Assembly (NCBI GenBank): GCA_046154525.1
Contig: JBJXDS010000036.1
Span: forward strand, 1-26,133
Length of the DNA stretch: 26,133 nucleotides
From: JABWCE01 sp046154525
GTDB taxonomy: Bacteria; Bacteroidota; Bacteroidia; NS11-12g; UBA9320
Reading direction: 5' to 3'
Position 1 is the stretch's first letter. Each line of letters opens with the position of its first letter. The translations under genes were made by a program, and so were the position numbers. This document shows, one piece after another, positions 7,336 to 16,000 of this stretch. The notes beneath the pieces were generated by a model. It had not been told where the DNA came from. It saw only the letters and a list, made by a program, of their open reading frames with translations, and made no database searches.

Positions 7336-7748
7336 TTCTTTTTTAGCGAGTTCTTTATTCCCTCTATCACTCCCTCTTTATCCATCTTAATCTGCCATGC
7401 AAACTCACTTGCAAACGGATGCACTTCGTGGTGCTTTTCACTCCATAATATAATTTCAACCAAGGCAGGAAGTAAATCAATTCCTTTGGCAGTGAGTTTG
7501 TAAAGCACCTTGGCTTTGCTTTCGGGATGTTTTTCTTTGGTGATGATTCCACTGGATTCTAACAACATCAGCCTGTCGGCCAAAATATTAGTAGCAATTT
7601 TTTCTTCAGATTCTATAAACTCTCCATACGTTTTCTTTTCATTAAACATTAGATCACGAACCACCAGCAGCGACCACTTATCACCAAAAATATCCAACGC
7701 TGTGCTAATAGGACAAACAGAACGGAACTCGATATTTTTCTTCTTCAC
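7332..7748 (-). CDS. HxlR-family winged-helix transcriptional regulator
   Basis: This 138-residue DNA-binding protein has the HxlR signature CPISTALDIFGDKWSLLVVRDL at 12-33, then KTYGEFIESEEKIATNILADRLMLLESSGII (helix-turn-helix and wing), then YKLTAKGIDLLPALVEIILW. Cys12 sits just before the conserved Pro, where YodB/HypR-type members carry a redox-sensing thiol, so electrophile or oxidant sensing is plausible (inference). It is divergent from a four-gene SRPBCC/TfoX/VOC operon across an 80-bp region that contains a perfect palindrome, the likely operator for both. The start is GTG at 7748-7746, with a consensus -7 box (TAAATTTG) only five bases upstream, so the mRNA may be leaderless. No ATG is available before the conserved motif. 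Confidence 0.88.
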   Translation of the reverse strand: MKKKNIEFRSVCPISTALDIFGDKWSLLVVRDLMFNEKKTYGEFIESEEKIATNILADRLMLLESSGIITKEKHPESKAKVLYKLTAKGIDLLPALVEIILWSEKHHEVHPFASEFAWQIKMDKEGVIEGIKNSLKKN

Positions 7749-7752
7749 GATA

Positions 7753-7782
7753 CAAATTTACAAAATCACTTGCATTTTGCAA
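7753..7782 (-). promoter_or_regulatory. Bacteroidota promoter for the HxlR gene
   Basis: On the - strand, TTG at 7782-7780 (right palindrome arm) is followed after 19 nt by TAAATTTG at 7760-7753, a perfect TAnnTTTG. Only four bases separate the box from the GTG start codon, so the transcript would start at or very near the start codon. Confidence 0.6.
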
Positions 7783-7784
7783 GT
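7768..7784. promoter_or_regulatory. Palindromic operator, probably for the HxlR regulator
   Basis: ACTTGCA-TTT-TGCAAGT is a perfect 7-bp inverted repeat with a 3-nt centre in the short region between hxlR-type and SRPBCC genes. Dimeric winged-helix HxlR regulators typically bind such sites and control their own gene plus the divergent one. Each arm contains the TTG that would act as the -33 element of one of the two divergent promoters, so binding would block both. Confidence 0.65.
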
Positions 7785-7801
7785 AAATTGTTTTATGTTT
7801 G
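7770..7801 (+). promoter_or_regulatory. Bacteroidota promoter for the SRPBCC operon
   Basis: TTG at 7770-7772, inside the left palindrome arm, is followed after 21 nt by TATGTTTG at 7794-7801, a perfect match to TAnnTTTG. Transcription would begin about 20 nt before the ATG at 7829. Confidence 0.6.
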
Positions 7802-7828
7802 CCCAATCAATTAAAACACCTTTAAAAA

Positions 7829-8287
7829 ATGAGCAAATTACAAGCACACAACGAAGCCATAATCCATGCACCAGTAAGTAAAGTATGGGCAATTATTACC
7901 GACATTACGCTTTTGGATAAAATAAATCCGGGAGTGATTGCCGCCACCGGCAGAATGGATAAGCAAGGCGAAACACGGACATGTGAAATGATGAATGGTG
8001 GAAAGAAAGGAAAAATGACAGAACGATTAGCAGAATTGGTTCACGAAAAGAAAACCGTTTGGGTAATCGAAAACGACAGCATGGGAATGGGTAAAATGTT
8101 GATTGACCCAAAGTTTTGTTTTTACTTGGAAAAGATTTGCGACAACCAAACCAAAATCAGAAATGAATCATATTACCTACCTGCAAACCTGATGGTGAGA
8201 ATAATGAATGCTTTGATGATGAAAAAGAAGATGGGACAAATACAGCAACAAATTTTGACCAACATTAAAAACATAGCAGAAAACTAA
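7829..8287 (+). CDS. SRPBCC (START/Bet v 1-like) family protein
   Basis: This 152-residue cytoplasmic protein has the SRPBCC opening pattern HNEAIIHAPVSKVWAIITDITLLDKINPG (strand, then helices a1-a2). It continues with antiparallel strands (TRTCEMMNGGKKGKMTERL, KTVWVIENDSMGMGKM, FYLEKICDNQTKIRNESYY) and a long C-terminal helix from about residue 125. The fold binds hydrophobic ligands in a deep groove; no specific ligand can be named. It is the first gene of a divergent operon with an HxlR regulator and is followed after 7 nt by a second SRPBCC gene of similar design, probably a tandem duplicate. The ATG at 7829 follows an A-rich stretch. Confidence 0.78.
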   Translation: MSKLQAHNEAIIHAPVSKVWAIITDITLLDKINPGVIAATGRMDKQGETRTCEMMNGGKKGKMTERLAELVHEKKTVWVIENDSMGMGKMLIDPKFCFYLEKICDNQTKIRNESYYLPANLMVRIMNALMMKKKMGQIQQQILTNIKNIAEN

Positions 8288-8294
8288 AATATTC

Positions 8295-8747
8295 ATGGCA
8301 ACTATTTATAACGAAATCACCGTTAATGCAAGCATTGACAAGATATGGGCAATGCTGACCGACCTTGAACTTTTAGAGCAGTATGACCCGACCGTTAAGA
8401 AATCAACTTTGGTTTCTTCCGAAAAAACAGGGATTGGAGCAAAAAGAAAAGTGATGATGCTTGATGGGAAAAATTGGTTTGATGAAAAAGTTACGGTGTT
8501 TAAACCAAACGAAGCCTTGACTTATCAATTAACTGAATGTTCGTTTCCAATCAAAGGACTTAAGCATAGTTACAGCTTTGAGAAAATAGGCAACCAAACA
8601 AAAGTAAAGCAGGTAATGGAATACACCGTTAAGTTTGGTTTGCTTGGTAAATTGCTTGATGCCGTGATGATTCGCAAACAATCGGATATTGGAATAAAAA
8701 AATTCTTTACAGGACTTAAAACGTATACAGAAACTCACTACGCTTGA
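8295..8747 (+). CDS. SRPBCC (START/Bet v 1-like) family protein, second copy
   Basis: This 150-residue protein begins IYNEITVNASIDKIWAMLTDLELLEQYDPTVKK, the same strand-helix-helix pattern as its neighbour. Strands follow (GIGAKRKVMMLDGKNWFDEKVTVF, ALTYQLTECSF, HSYSFEKIGNQTKVKQVMEY), then a terminal helix (KQSDIGIKKFFTGLKTYTETHY). It probably binds or acts on a hydrophobic small molecule; the substrate is unknown. Similarity to the upstream gene lies in layout and in the N-terminal motif K-[VI]-WA-[IM]-[IL]-TD. The TfoX-domain gene starts 3 nt after the stop, so the genes are co-translated from one mRNA. Confidence 0.78.
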   Translation: MATIYNEITVNASIDKIWAMLTDLELLEQYDPTVKKSTLVSSEKTGIGAKRKVMMLDGKNWFDEKVTVFKPNEALTYQLTECSFPIKGLKHSYSFEKIGNQTKVKQVMEYTVKFGLLGKLLDAVMIRKQSDIGIKKFFTGLKTYTETHYA

Positions 8748-8750
8748 CAA

Positions 8751-9101
8751 ATGGCTTATAGCGAAAAATTAGCAGATAGAATTCGAGAATCCATTGCCAA
8801 CATTGCAAATGTGGAAGAAAAATTCATGTTTGTAGGGGTATGTTTTATGCTCAACGGAAAAATGTGTGTAGGGGTAGTTAAGGATGAAATGATGTGCCGT
8901 ATTGACCCCGAAGTTTATTTAACAGCACTTGAAAAAGAGGGTTGCCGCGAAATGGTTTTTACAGGCATACCCATGAAAGGATATGCGTATGTAAGCGATG
9001 AAGGAATGAAAATAAAAGAGGAATTTGAGTATTGGATAAACCTATGTGTGGAATTTAACAGCAAAGCTAAAGCGGCCAAGAAAAAAATGAAAAAGTACTA
9101 A
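8751..9101 (+). CDS. TfoX/Sxy N-terminal domain protein
   Basis: This 116-residue protein matches the TfoX N-terminal domain: SEKLADRIRESIANI, then EEKFMFVGVCFMLNGKMCVGVVKDEMMCRIDP, then the F-TG-PMKGYAYVSDEG segment and a terminal helix with a lysine-rich tail. The full-length Sxy/TfoX competence regulator has an additional C-terminal helical domain; this protein lacks it, as do many standalone relatives of unknown function, so a competence role should not be assumed. It lies between SRPBCC and VOC genes in an HxlR-linked operon. Standalone TfoX_N, YCII, SRPBCC and VOC genes often occur together, which is the strongest context clue. Confidence 0.8.
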   Translation: MAYSEKLADRIRESIANIANVEEKFMFVGVCFMLNGKMCVGVVKDEMMCRIDPEVYLTALEKEGCREMVFTGIPMKGYAYVSDEGMKIKEEFEYWINLCVEFNSKAKAAKKKMKKY

Positions 9102-9139
9102 TTCATACAATTTAATAAACAACTAAAATTCAAATAAAC

Positions 9140-9511
9140 ATGACAAATTCAATCAACTGGTTTGAAATCCCGGTAACGGATTTCGCAAGAGCAAAAAAAT
9201 TTTACGAGGCACTTTTTGATGCCCAATTAGAAACCATGGAAGCCATGGGAATGACTATGGCATTTTTGCCAGCAGATTTACAAAACGGTGGCATTGGCGG
9301 TGGTATTGTTAAAGGTGAAGGCTATGAACCTTCCACCATAGGTTCATTGGTTTATCTTAACGGTGGCGATGATTTAGACGTTCCCCTTGCACGGGTAGAA
9401 CCAGCTGGTGGTCAAATAGTCTTACAAAAAATGGCTATTGGCGAAAACGGATTTATGGCCTACTTTATTGATACCGAAGGAAACAAGATAGGCCTTCATT
9501 CTATGAAATAA
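9140..9511 (+). CDS. VOC-family (glyoxalase/bleomycin resistance-like) protein
   Basis: This 123-residue protein has a single vicinal-oxygen-chelate domain made of two beta-alpha-beta-beta-beta modules. The first opens INWFEIPVTDFARAKKFYEALFDAQ, the second contains DLDVPLARVEPAGGQIVLQKMAIGENGFMAYFIDTEGNKIGLHS. E9 and the C-terminal strand H120 lie where metal ligands occur in active members, but a full metal-binding set is not evident. It may act on, or bind, a reactive electrophile. It is the last gene of the HxlR-divergent operon, 38 nt after the TfoX-domain gene, and a T-rich tract (about 9546-9568) follows without a clear hairpin. Confidence 0.82.
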   Translation: MTNSINWFEIPVTDFARAKKFYEALFDAQLETMEAMGMTMAFLPADLQNGGIGGGIVKGEGYEPSTIGSLVYLNGGDDLDVPLARVEPAGGQIVLQKMAIGENGFMAYFIDTEGNKIGLHSMK

Positions 9512-9680
9512 ATGAGTAGAGAAGAGCAGTTAGAAACCCAGTTACCTTTTTTATTTTTTTAAATTTTATATCATCCCACCATATTTTCTTTTATCAATAT
9601 TAATTCCAATATGAACCTAGTATAAATAATTCTAAATAATAACGACTCCTAATTTTCAAGAGGGTTATCTCATATTTCCC

Positions 9681-9710
9681 TTGTAATAATAAAGATTATT
9701 TATATTTTTG
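9681..9710 (+). promoter_or_regulatory. Bacteroidota promoter for the 9732-12930 unit
   Basis: TTG at 9681-9683, exactly 19 nt, then TATTTTTG at 9703-9710, matches TTG-N19-TAnnTTTG. It fixes the start of the downstream gene: an upstream in-frame TTG at 9708 lies inside this box, so translation must begin at the ATG at 9732. The rest of the 9512-9731 gap is AT-rich with no further signal recognised. Confidence 0.6.
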
Positions 9711-9731
9711 ATTAATCTTATTTTCAAAAAA

Positions 9732-11852
9732 ATGAAACCGGCCTTTGGAAAAATTCTGATATTTTGTTCATTTTTCTTTTTTAGTATTTGTGCTATAGCA
9801 CAGGAATACAGCCCCGAGGAGCATGTAAAATCAGCTAAGGAACTGGAACTAAAGCAGCAACTTTGGGCCGCAGCCGAACGCTATGCCTCAGCCGCTTTAT
9901 TGTACGAACAAAAAGCTGCGACATTGGATGATAACAAAACATCAGGCCCTAAAAAGCAACGGTACTTTTATATTTTACGGGCTAAGGAATATTTTGCGAA
10001 AGCCGCCCAACTATACCGTGCCAATTATAATTTGGATAAGGAAGATTATGCCAAGCAAAAAGTGGCTTATCTGGATATGAAGATTGCATTGGAAGGATTG
10101 GAAGGGCTTGATTATAACGACAAGGAGGAAAAGAAAAAAGATGAGGAGAAAAATAAACCGGTAATAAACAAGGGCAAAATACCTTATGAGCCGGGTGAGA
10201 TAGCCTATTTTGCAGGCAAGGAAGCTAAATTAAGAATAACTATGCCACTGGCTATGAACAACAAACGGTTCAGGGAACAAATGCAGGATACCACTCAAAA
10301 AAATTGGCAAAATAAAACCAATTTCTTTTTGTTTACCACCGATATTGGCAGAATCAGTATGGGCTTAAATGAACATTTGGGCGACCATAAAAAGGAAAAT
10401 AAAGGCCCCGGCGATAAATGCGATGAAGAAGCTGAAAGTTTTAAAAAAGGTGTAGCAGAAATGCCTGCCAAAGGATTGGCCGATGAGGCAGGTATTGATA
10501 TTAATAAAATTTTTAAAACTGCCAGCATCGGCTTTGGAGTAAAGGCTTGTGTTACTATGGAACAAATAAAAATGCCTTTTCAAAATGATACTACCATCCG
10601 TTTTCAGATCGCATTTAATATCAACAACAATTTTTATGTGTTTAGTGGTTCGGCACCTGTAAACTGGAAAGATGCCATGATGAAAATGATGGCCACCTTT
10701 CAGATATTGGATACCGGAAATTACAAAAACTGCACCAAAGGCGAATTCCAGGAATTGAAAGACCTTACGTTTCATGATTACTACCGCCTTCCTGACCCAA
10801 GCCGCCCTGTAAAAATAACCATTACTCCAGTAATAGCACGCAACAAAGTGCCTGAAGCCTGGCACAATTACATAGCAGTGGTAAGAAAAGGAATGGAAAA
10901 AATAGCTTCGATGGAAGAAGACAACACGCCAGAAGAAGTAAAAAATATAATAATGGTGCTAAACAAACTCAAATTTGAGGAAATAACTCCCGGCAAAGTG
11001 GCCGATGCCTATTTGGATGTGATGGATAAAATGATTACCGGCGTTCAAGGCTTGGAAATGAAAATAACCAACATGAGCCTCGATTATAAATGCGAAATTC
11101 CTTATTTATTGGTGCATACCACCTGCACACCTCATGTAGTTTGTAAAGACAATAAATATGTACCCGATTATACAATAATGACCTATAAGCAAATTGACAA
11201 ATCCAATGGGGTGGAAATTATAGACCGTAAATTTTTAACCCTGATGGGTATCAAGCAATTGGAGGAAACCTTACTGAAAAAAGCCCTAACGGCTATGGAG
11301 TATGATGTAAAACTTTATAACGAAGAAGATAAATGTGCAAGGCACACCTCCGACTTGCGAATAATGGATTTTGGGGTAATGCCCGATGTGTGCCAAAAAC
11401 GAAAAGCAAATTGGGCCCATTTAACCAAAGAAATGGAAGATGCCAAAACAGATTCCATAAGGTATCAAAAGGAATTAAAGGATTTTAGAACGACCAAAGC
11501 AGCTAAAATAGCTACCCTAAACCAGCAAGTAGAAGGACTTAATAAACGGCTGAACCTAACGATTGAGGAAATTAAAAAAGCCAATGCTACCCTTAATCAG
11601 TATAAAAACAGCGGAACCTACAATAGTGCCACCGATGCGCAAATTTTAAAACAAACCGAATTGATAACTAAACTTAACTCCGACCTGGAACATATTAAGG
11701 AATCGCGCTTGGAACATACCAATTCTGCGGATTATCTGAACCGAAAAGCAGAACCCGAAATACAATCGAAAATTACAGCTATGGCAGGGCGGATGACGGA
11801 ACTGCGAAGGCTTATGACTAAAGCAAAACCCGAATTGGATAAATGTAAATAA
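9732..11852 (+). CDS. Uncharacterised exported protein, helical N-terminus, Cys-rich middle, C-terminal coiled coil
   Basis: I do not recognise this 706-residue protein. The ATG at 9732 gives a good signal peptide (MKPAFGKILIF, a Phe-rich core, then AIAQ at about 21-24). Residues 25-125 are helical with TPR-like spacing (AAERYASAALLYEQKA and RAKEYFAKAAQLYRAN). A lysine/glutamate linker lies near 131-142, followed by a mixed alpha/beta region (about 150-560) with well-spaced cysteines, including TTCTPHVVCKD, DKCARHT and DVCQKRK, that could form disulfides in the periplasm. The last 130 residues are a charged coiled coil (HLTKEMEDAK onward) ending KCK. There is no T9SS sorting domain, lipobox or C-terminal membrane segment, so it is probably periplasmic. 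It lies 13 nt upstream of a WD40-like exported protein, and the two probably work together. Confidence 0.7.
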   Translation: MKPAFGKILIFCSFFFFSICAIAQEYSPEEHVKSAKELELKQQLWAAAERYASAALLYEQKAATLDDNKTSGPKKQRYFYILRAKEYFAKAAQLYRANYNLDKEDYAKQKVAYLDMKIALEGLEGLDYNDKEEKKKDEEKNKPVINKGKIPYEPGEIAYFAGKEAKLRITMPLAMNNKRFREQMQDTTQKNWQNKTNFFLFTTDIGRISMGLNEHLGDHKKENKGPGDKCDEEAESFKKGVAEMPAKGLADEAGIDINKIFKTASIGFGVKACVTMEQIKMPFQNDTTIRFQIAFNINNNFYVFSGSAPVNWKDAMMKMMATFQILDTGNYKNCTKGEFQELKDLTFHDYYRLPDPSRPVKITITPVIARNKVPEAWHNYIAVVRKGMEKIASMEEDNTPEEVKNIIMVLNKLKFEEITPGKVADAYLDVMDKMITGVQGLEMKITNMSLDYKCEIPYLLVHTTCTPHVVCKDNKYVPDYTIMTYKQIDKSNGVEIIDRKFLTLMGIKQLEETLLKKALTAMEYDVKLYNEEDKCARHTSDLRIMDFGVMPDVCQKRKANWAHLTKEMEDAKTDSIRYQKELKDFRTTKAAKIATLNQQVEGLNKRLNLTIEEIKKANATLNQYKNSGTYNSATDAQILKQTELITKLNSDLEHIKESRLEHTNSADYLNRKAEPEIQSKITAMAGRMTELRRLMTKAKPELDKCK

Positions 11853-11865
11853 AATTTTAAAAATT

Positions 11866-12930
11866 ATGCAAAAAATATTACTCATTGGCCTTACGGCATT
11901 AATTAGCAGTAGCAGCAAAGCGCAAACCCCCGAACCAAAACAAATTACCGGTACTGATGAAAATTTGGAATACAGCATCAATGCAGGAAAAAGCGTTTAT
12001 GCCATGGCCGTTTCGCCCGATGGAGAAACCCTGGTGTATTCCAAACGGAGTGAAGTGGTATTTGTAAATTTTGAAAACGGAAAACTTATAAAAGAAATAG
12101 ATGTAAGTGGGCTTACCAAAACCTTTGCCCAGCGCGATAAAATAAAACCTTACTTTGGCTATATACGGGCATTGGATTACACCCGTGATGGAAAAAAATT
12201 GGCCATAGGCTTTGTAGGAGGGCTGGTGCTTATTGATATTAAAAACCCTGCGATAATTTGGTATTGCAAAGGGGTAGGTAAAAATCAGGGAATTGATAGT
12301 GCCACAGCTGTGTATGATGTTAAATGTTCTGCTACCCATGTGTATGCCTCATCTGGTGAAGACGGCAGCCTGTATTGCTGGAATCTGGCCGATGGTTCGC
12401 TTCATTCTAAATTTACTACTTCGTTCAAAGGGATTGAGAATTTTGATATAACCCATGCGGATGATAATTTAAAAATAATAATCTCTGGCCTTAGTGGTTT
12501 GGAATATTACAAATCTACCGGGGAAAAAATATGGGAGAAAAAAAGCCGATCGGGTGGAGGGGTAATGTCCATTTCACCCAACGATTCGCTTTTGGCCTTT
12601 GGAACAGCAAATTTTGGTTCAACGGTTTTTATTTTGAACTTATCAAACCCAGATAAATCAGTCAATTTAGGCCCGGCAGGTGATCGCAGTCCGGGCGGAG
12701 TGGCGTGGAGTTTATTTAAAAAATCGGTTTACAGTTGCTGCATAGGCATGGGCAATGCCCCGGTAATGCAGTATAGTGTTGTAAAAAACGAAACCGTAAG
12801 AACGGAAATTACAAAAGACTTTGATGCCGAACCCGATTGTAATAATAGCTGTGTGGTAGGAGGGGCCGGGTTTTTATTGGCCGTAGCAGGAAAAAATAAA
12901 ATGATAAATGTTTATAAGATTGAGAGGTGA
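11866..12930 (+). CDS. Exported WD40-like beta-propeller protein
   Basis: This 354-residue protein starts with a signal peptide (MQKILLIGLTALISSSSKAQ). The mature part shows repeated four-strand blades: YAMAVSPDGETLVYSKRSEVVFVNFENGK, IRALDYTRDGKKLAIGFVGGLVLIDIKN, VYDVKCSATHVYASSGEDGSLYCWNLADGS, then weaker blades through GGGVMSISPNDSLLAFGTANFGSTVFILNL and FLLAVAGKNKMINVYKI. Six to seven blades fill the length, so this is a single propeller with no other domain. Such propellers serve as protein-interaction scaffolds; the partner here is probably the preceding large exported protein, which is encoded 13 nt upstream on the same transcript. No catalytic residues were identified. Confidence 0.78.
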   Translation: MQKILLIGLTALISSSSKAQTPEPKQITGTDENLEYSINAGKSVYAMAVSPDGETLVYSKRSEVVFVNFENGKLIKEIDVSGLTKTFAQRDKIKPYFGYIRALDYTRDGKKLAIGFVGGLVLIDIKNPAIIWYCKGVGKNQGIDSATAVYDVKCSATHVYASSGEDGSLYCWNLADGSLHSKFTTSFKGIENFDITHADDNLKIIISGLSGLEYYKSTGEKIWEKKSRSGGGVMSISPNDSLLAFGTANFGSTVFILNLSNPDKSVNLGPAGDRSPGGVAWSLFKKSVYSCCIGMGNAPVMQYSVVKNETVRTEITKDFDAEPDCNNSCVVGGAGFLLAVAGKNKMINVYKIER

Positions 12931-12989
12931 GAAAAGCATTGCCATGTACCCTTTTTATAGATTATGTAAATATTCTATTCAACGATAAC

Positions 12990-13035
12990 TATAAAATAAA
13001 TAGGAGGTTAAACATAACCTCCTATTTATTTTATA
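12990..13035. terminator. Bidirectional terminator, 21-bp perfect hairpin
   Basis: A 21-bp perfect inverted repeat (arms 12990-13010 and 13015-13035, inner part AGGAGGTTA/TAACCTCCT) encloses the 4-nt loop AACA. The outer arms are A-rich on one side and T-rich on the other, so each strand ends its hairpin in a U-rich stretch. It lies between convergent genes that end at 12930 and 13070 and should terminate both. Confidence 0.85.
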
Positions 13036-13069
13036 ATATTATAATGTAACTTTTTCTGCCTTTAAAATT

Positions 13070-16000
13070 CTATTTCTTTCTTAATTTAATAGTTTGAACA
13101 TTTTCTCCTGAGGTTACTCTTACCAAATAAATTCCATTACTAAATGATGAAATATCAATGGAGGTAAGGAAATATTGTGTTCCGTCAGCATCCAAATCCA
13201 TTTGTTTAACCAAACTGCCTTGAATATCCATAATATCAATCTGAACTTTATTGATTTTGTTTTTTTTGCTTATTTCCAAATTAAAGAGCCCGTTGGTAGG
13301 ATTGGGAAATACAACACATGCTATCCCTGCTTTGGCTGAGGTTTTAAAATCAACAAACCTTACAGAAGAGTATTCAAACCTACCGTCGAAATCCATTTGC
13401 TTAAGCCTGTAGTAATTGCTAACCAGGGGTTGCTCATCAATAAATTCGTATTTTATCAACTGACTACTGTTACCGTTACCTTCTACCCGTCCAATATTAG
13501 TCCATTCTTTGTTATCCGTGCTTCTTTGTACTTCGAAATGCGAGTTGTTAATTTCCGATGATGTGGCCCATGTTAATGCCGAAGTACTGCCCGAAACTTT
13601 ACCATTGAAATAAACCATTTTTACCGGAAGAGGTGCAGTATAGGGCACTACATCAAAGAAATTAATAGAATGAAGCCGATTGCCATCTATGGTAGCACAA
13701 CTACCACCCGAGCAGCATCCGCCCAACACCAGGTTAATGGAATCGGTATTCTGATAGGTGCACGATACGGCATAATTTGTCTGGGTTACATCAATTCCTT
13801 CTACGTTTGTCGTTGGCCCTTTAAATGTATAGTTACTTGAACTATTGGTGATGGTAAGAACGGTATTGGTTTCAACGGCATAGGATGCCGGTTTGTCGAA
13901 CCTGTTATATTCTCTAATATATTGATTATCTCCATCAATGTCTATTCCTTGTGCTTTACATCCTGTTAAGGTAAGGCGGGTGTTGGTGCCGGATATATAA
14001 AATCTAATTCTGAATTCCATACCCCAGCAGCTACCGTTGCTTTGTGAACCATTAACAATTGGTTGCCAGGCATTAACCGAGCCTGTTGACGACTGGTCGA
14101 TGTTTTGAAGGACAGCCCCTCCGGTTTTACTTATTATTTCAATCACTGCTTTAATATTTGTTGAAGTTGAATCAACAGTACCTACATTGTTCCATGTATA
14201 TTTTGTTCCAACGGCTCCCGGAGTTCCAGAAACAGAAGGTGACCCATCAAATATAAGACCAACCGATCCATCTCCTTCCCCTACACCAAATGGAGAAAAA
14301 GTACCTGTGTATCCTTCAAACCTTGCACCGCACATACTATTTAATAAATAGGATATTTTGTTCTTTTTATTACTTGGTTTTTGCCAGGTATTAGAAGTAT
14401 AATGAAGCAATTGCATGGCATAATTGGTATTGATGCTTTTTAAGCGGCATGAAGCCCAGTTAAAGTTGAGGTCTATATTCGATCCTCCCGATGTTCCTTC
14501 CGAAATTTGCCAGGTGCAGTTCACTATTTTCGATGTAACGGGTGTTCCATTTTTTGTGCCATTGTTTGTCAGCACGCTATCTATTCTTACACTATAATCA
14601 TCCGTTGTGTGTGCCTCATTAAAATCAATTTGAAGGGGAGCATATCCCTTTGTACTTGGGCTATGCCCTACAGGAAAAAGTTTTGAAGTGTTTTTAGCAC
14701 AACTCATCCATTTAAAAACTCCTGTACCTGTTGTAAGAACAAAGCTTAGAATATCCCCGTCATTTAATGCTGACCCTGATGCCATAACAATATTATAATT
14801 ACCTATAGCTACTATTCCATCGGTCAATTCCAGATTAGTTGTGATAGTAATGTTTTGCCCTAAAGTAACCTGTGGCTCGGTGGTTGAAGAATTAATAATT
14901 TCCAAATTTTCAAAACTTAAACTAGAACTTCCCCCAATGGTTTGAGGAACGGTTCCATTTATTCTTACCTCCCCACTTCCTGATGTAAATGTGCCATTGT
15001 TTGTAAAATCACCCTTGATTGTTAAAATGGGGTCATTGGCACTTGCTGAATAAGTTGCTCCAGTGGCTATACTAAAATCATCGTTAATAGTAATGGAGCC
15101 TGAAGCTATAGTTTTTGAGCCTCCTGTAATGCTCAGGTCCTGGTAATCCGTTCTTGTATTTATGGTTTGTGTTCCACTTGCTGAATACTTAATATTTGAA
15201 TTGTTTCCTAAGGTCATTATTGGCATATTGGAACTATTAATGGCAGTATTTGTTTGGCCCGAAAAACCATTGGTGTTGGTGGTATTGAACGTTCCGTTAA
15301 TAATTGCGAAACATCCAATTCCAAATGTTATTACAGAGGTTCCAGATGCAATTTCTGCATTTTCTTCTACTTTAAACGTCTTTAGTGTATTAAGGGCAAT
15401 ATTGTAGTTGGCTGTTGAAAATTTGGAGGCTGATGTTCCATTTCCAATGGTTAAATTACTGCTAAGTTTTGAAGTCGTAATTGCAGCTGATAAAGTAGCG
15501 CCTGAAGCGTGTGTATTAGTAATTTTTAAATTATAATAGGCATCGGAAGGAAAAAACCGGATTGTTTGAGCAACAATTCCATCATAAACCACGGTACTGG
15601 TTCCTTGTATAAAATCAGTTTTTACCGGGTCAAAGTCTCCTCCTATTGAAAGAGTTCCTGCTCCACCTGCCATATCTACTAAATTATTGCCTGTTACCCC
15701 TTCATCTATATTAAAGTCACCTTCAATGCTTAATGAACCTGCGTTAATATCAATCTTAAGGTCCCTGTCAGTAGTGGTTGACGTGCCAATAAAATTGCAA
15801 TTACCTCCAACTGTAGCAGTTCCATCACCTACATTTACGGCAGTTATGTTTGAGCCTGATGGTCGGTTAAAAACAAAGTTTCCGCTTACATTAAGAACCG
15901 ATGATGAACTTGCTAATGTAAGGCTGTTGGCCTTGTTGTAACTGTTAGAACCTAAGTAAAGTGTAGTACAGTTGGCTGTATACCCCGAAGGTATGGTAAC

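Noticed and set aside
7510..7881. Open frame on the + strand across the HxlR gene and into the SRPBCC gene
   Set aside because: It is antisense to a clear HxlR gene, crosses the promoter/operator region and gives a composition unlike a real protein.
8751..9101. Competence regulator TfoX/Sxy
   Set aside because: Only the N-terminal domain is present, and the operon context points to a stress cassette, so a competence role is not supported.
10365..10865. 166-residue frame on the - strand inside the 706-residue protein gene
   Set aside because: It lies antisense to a frame with signal peptide and promoter support, and its residues look like a shadow translation.
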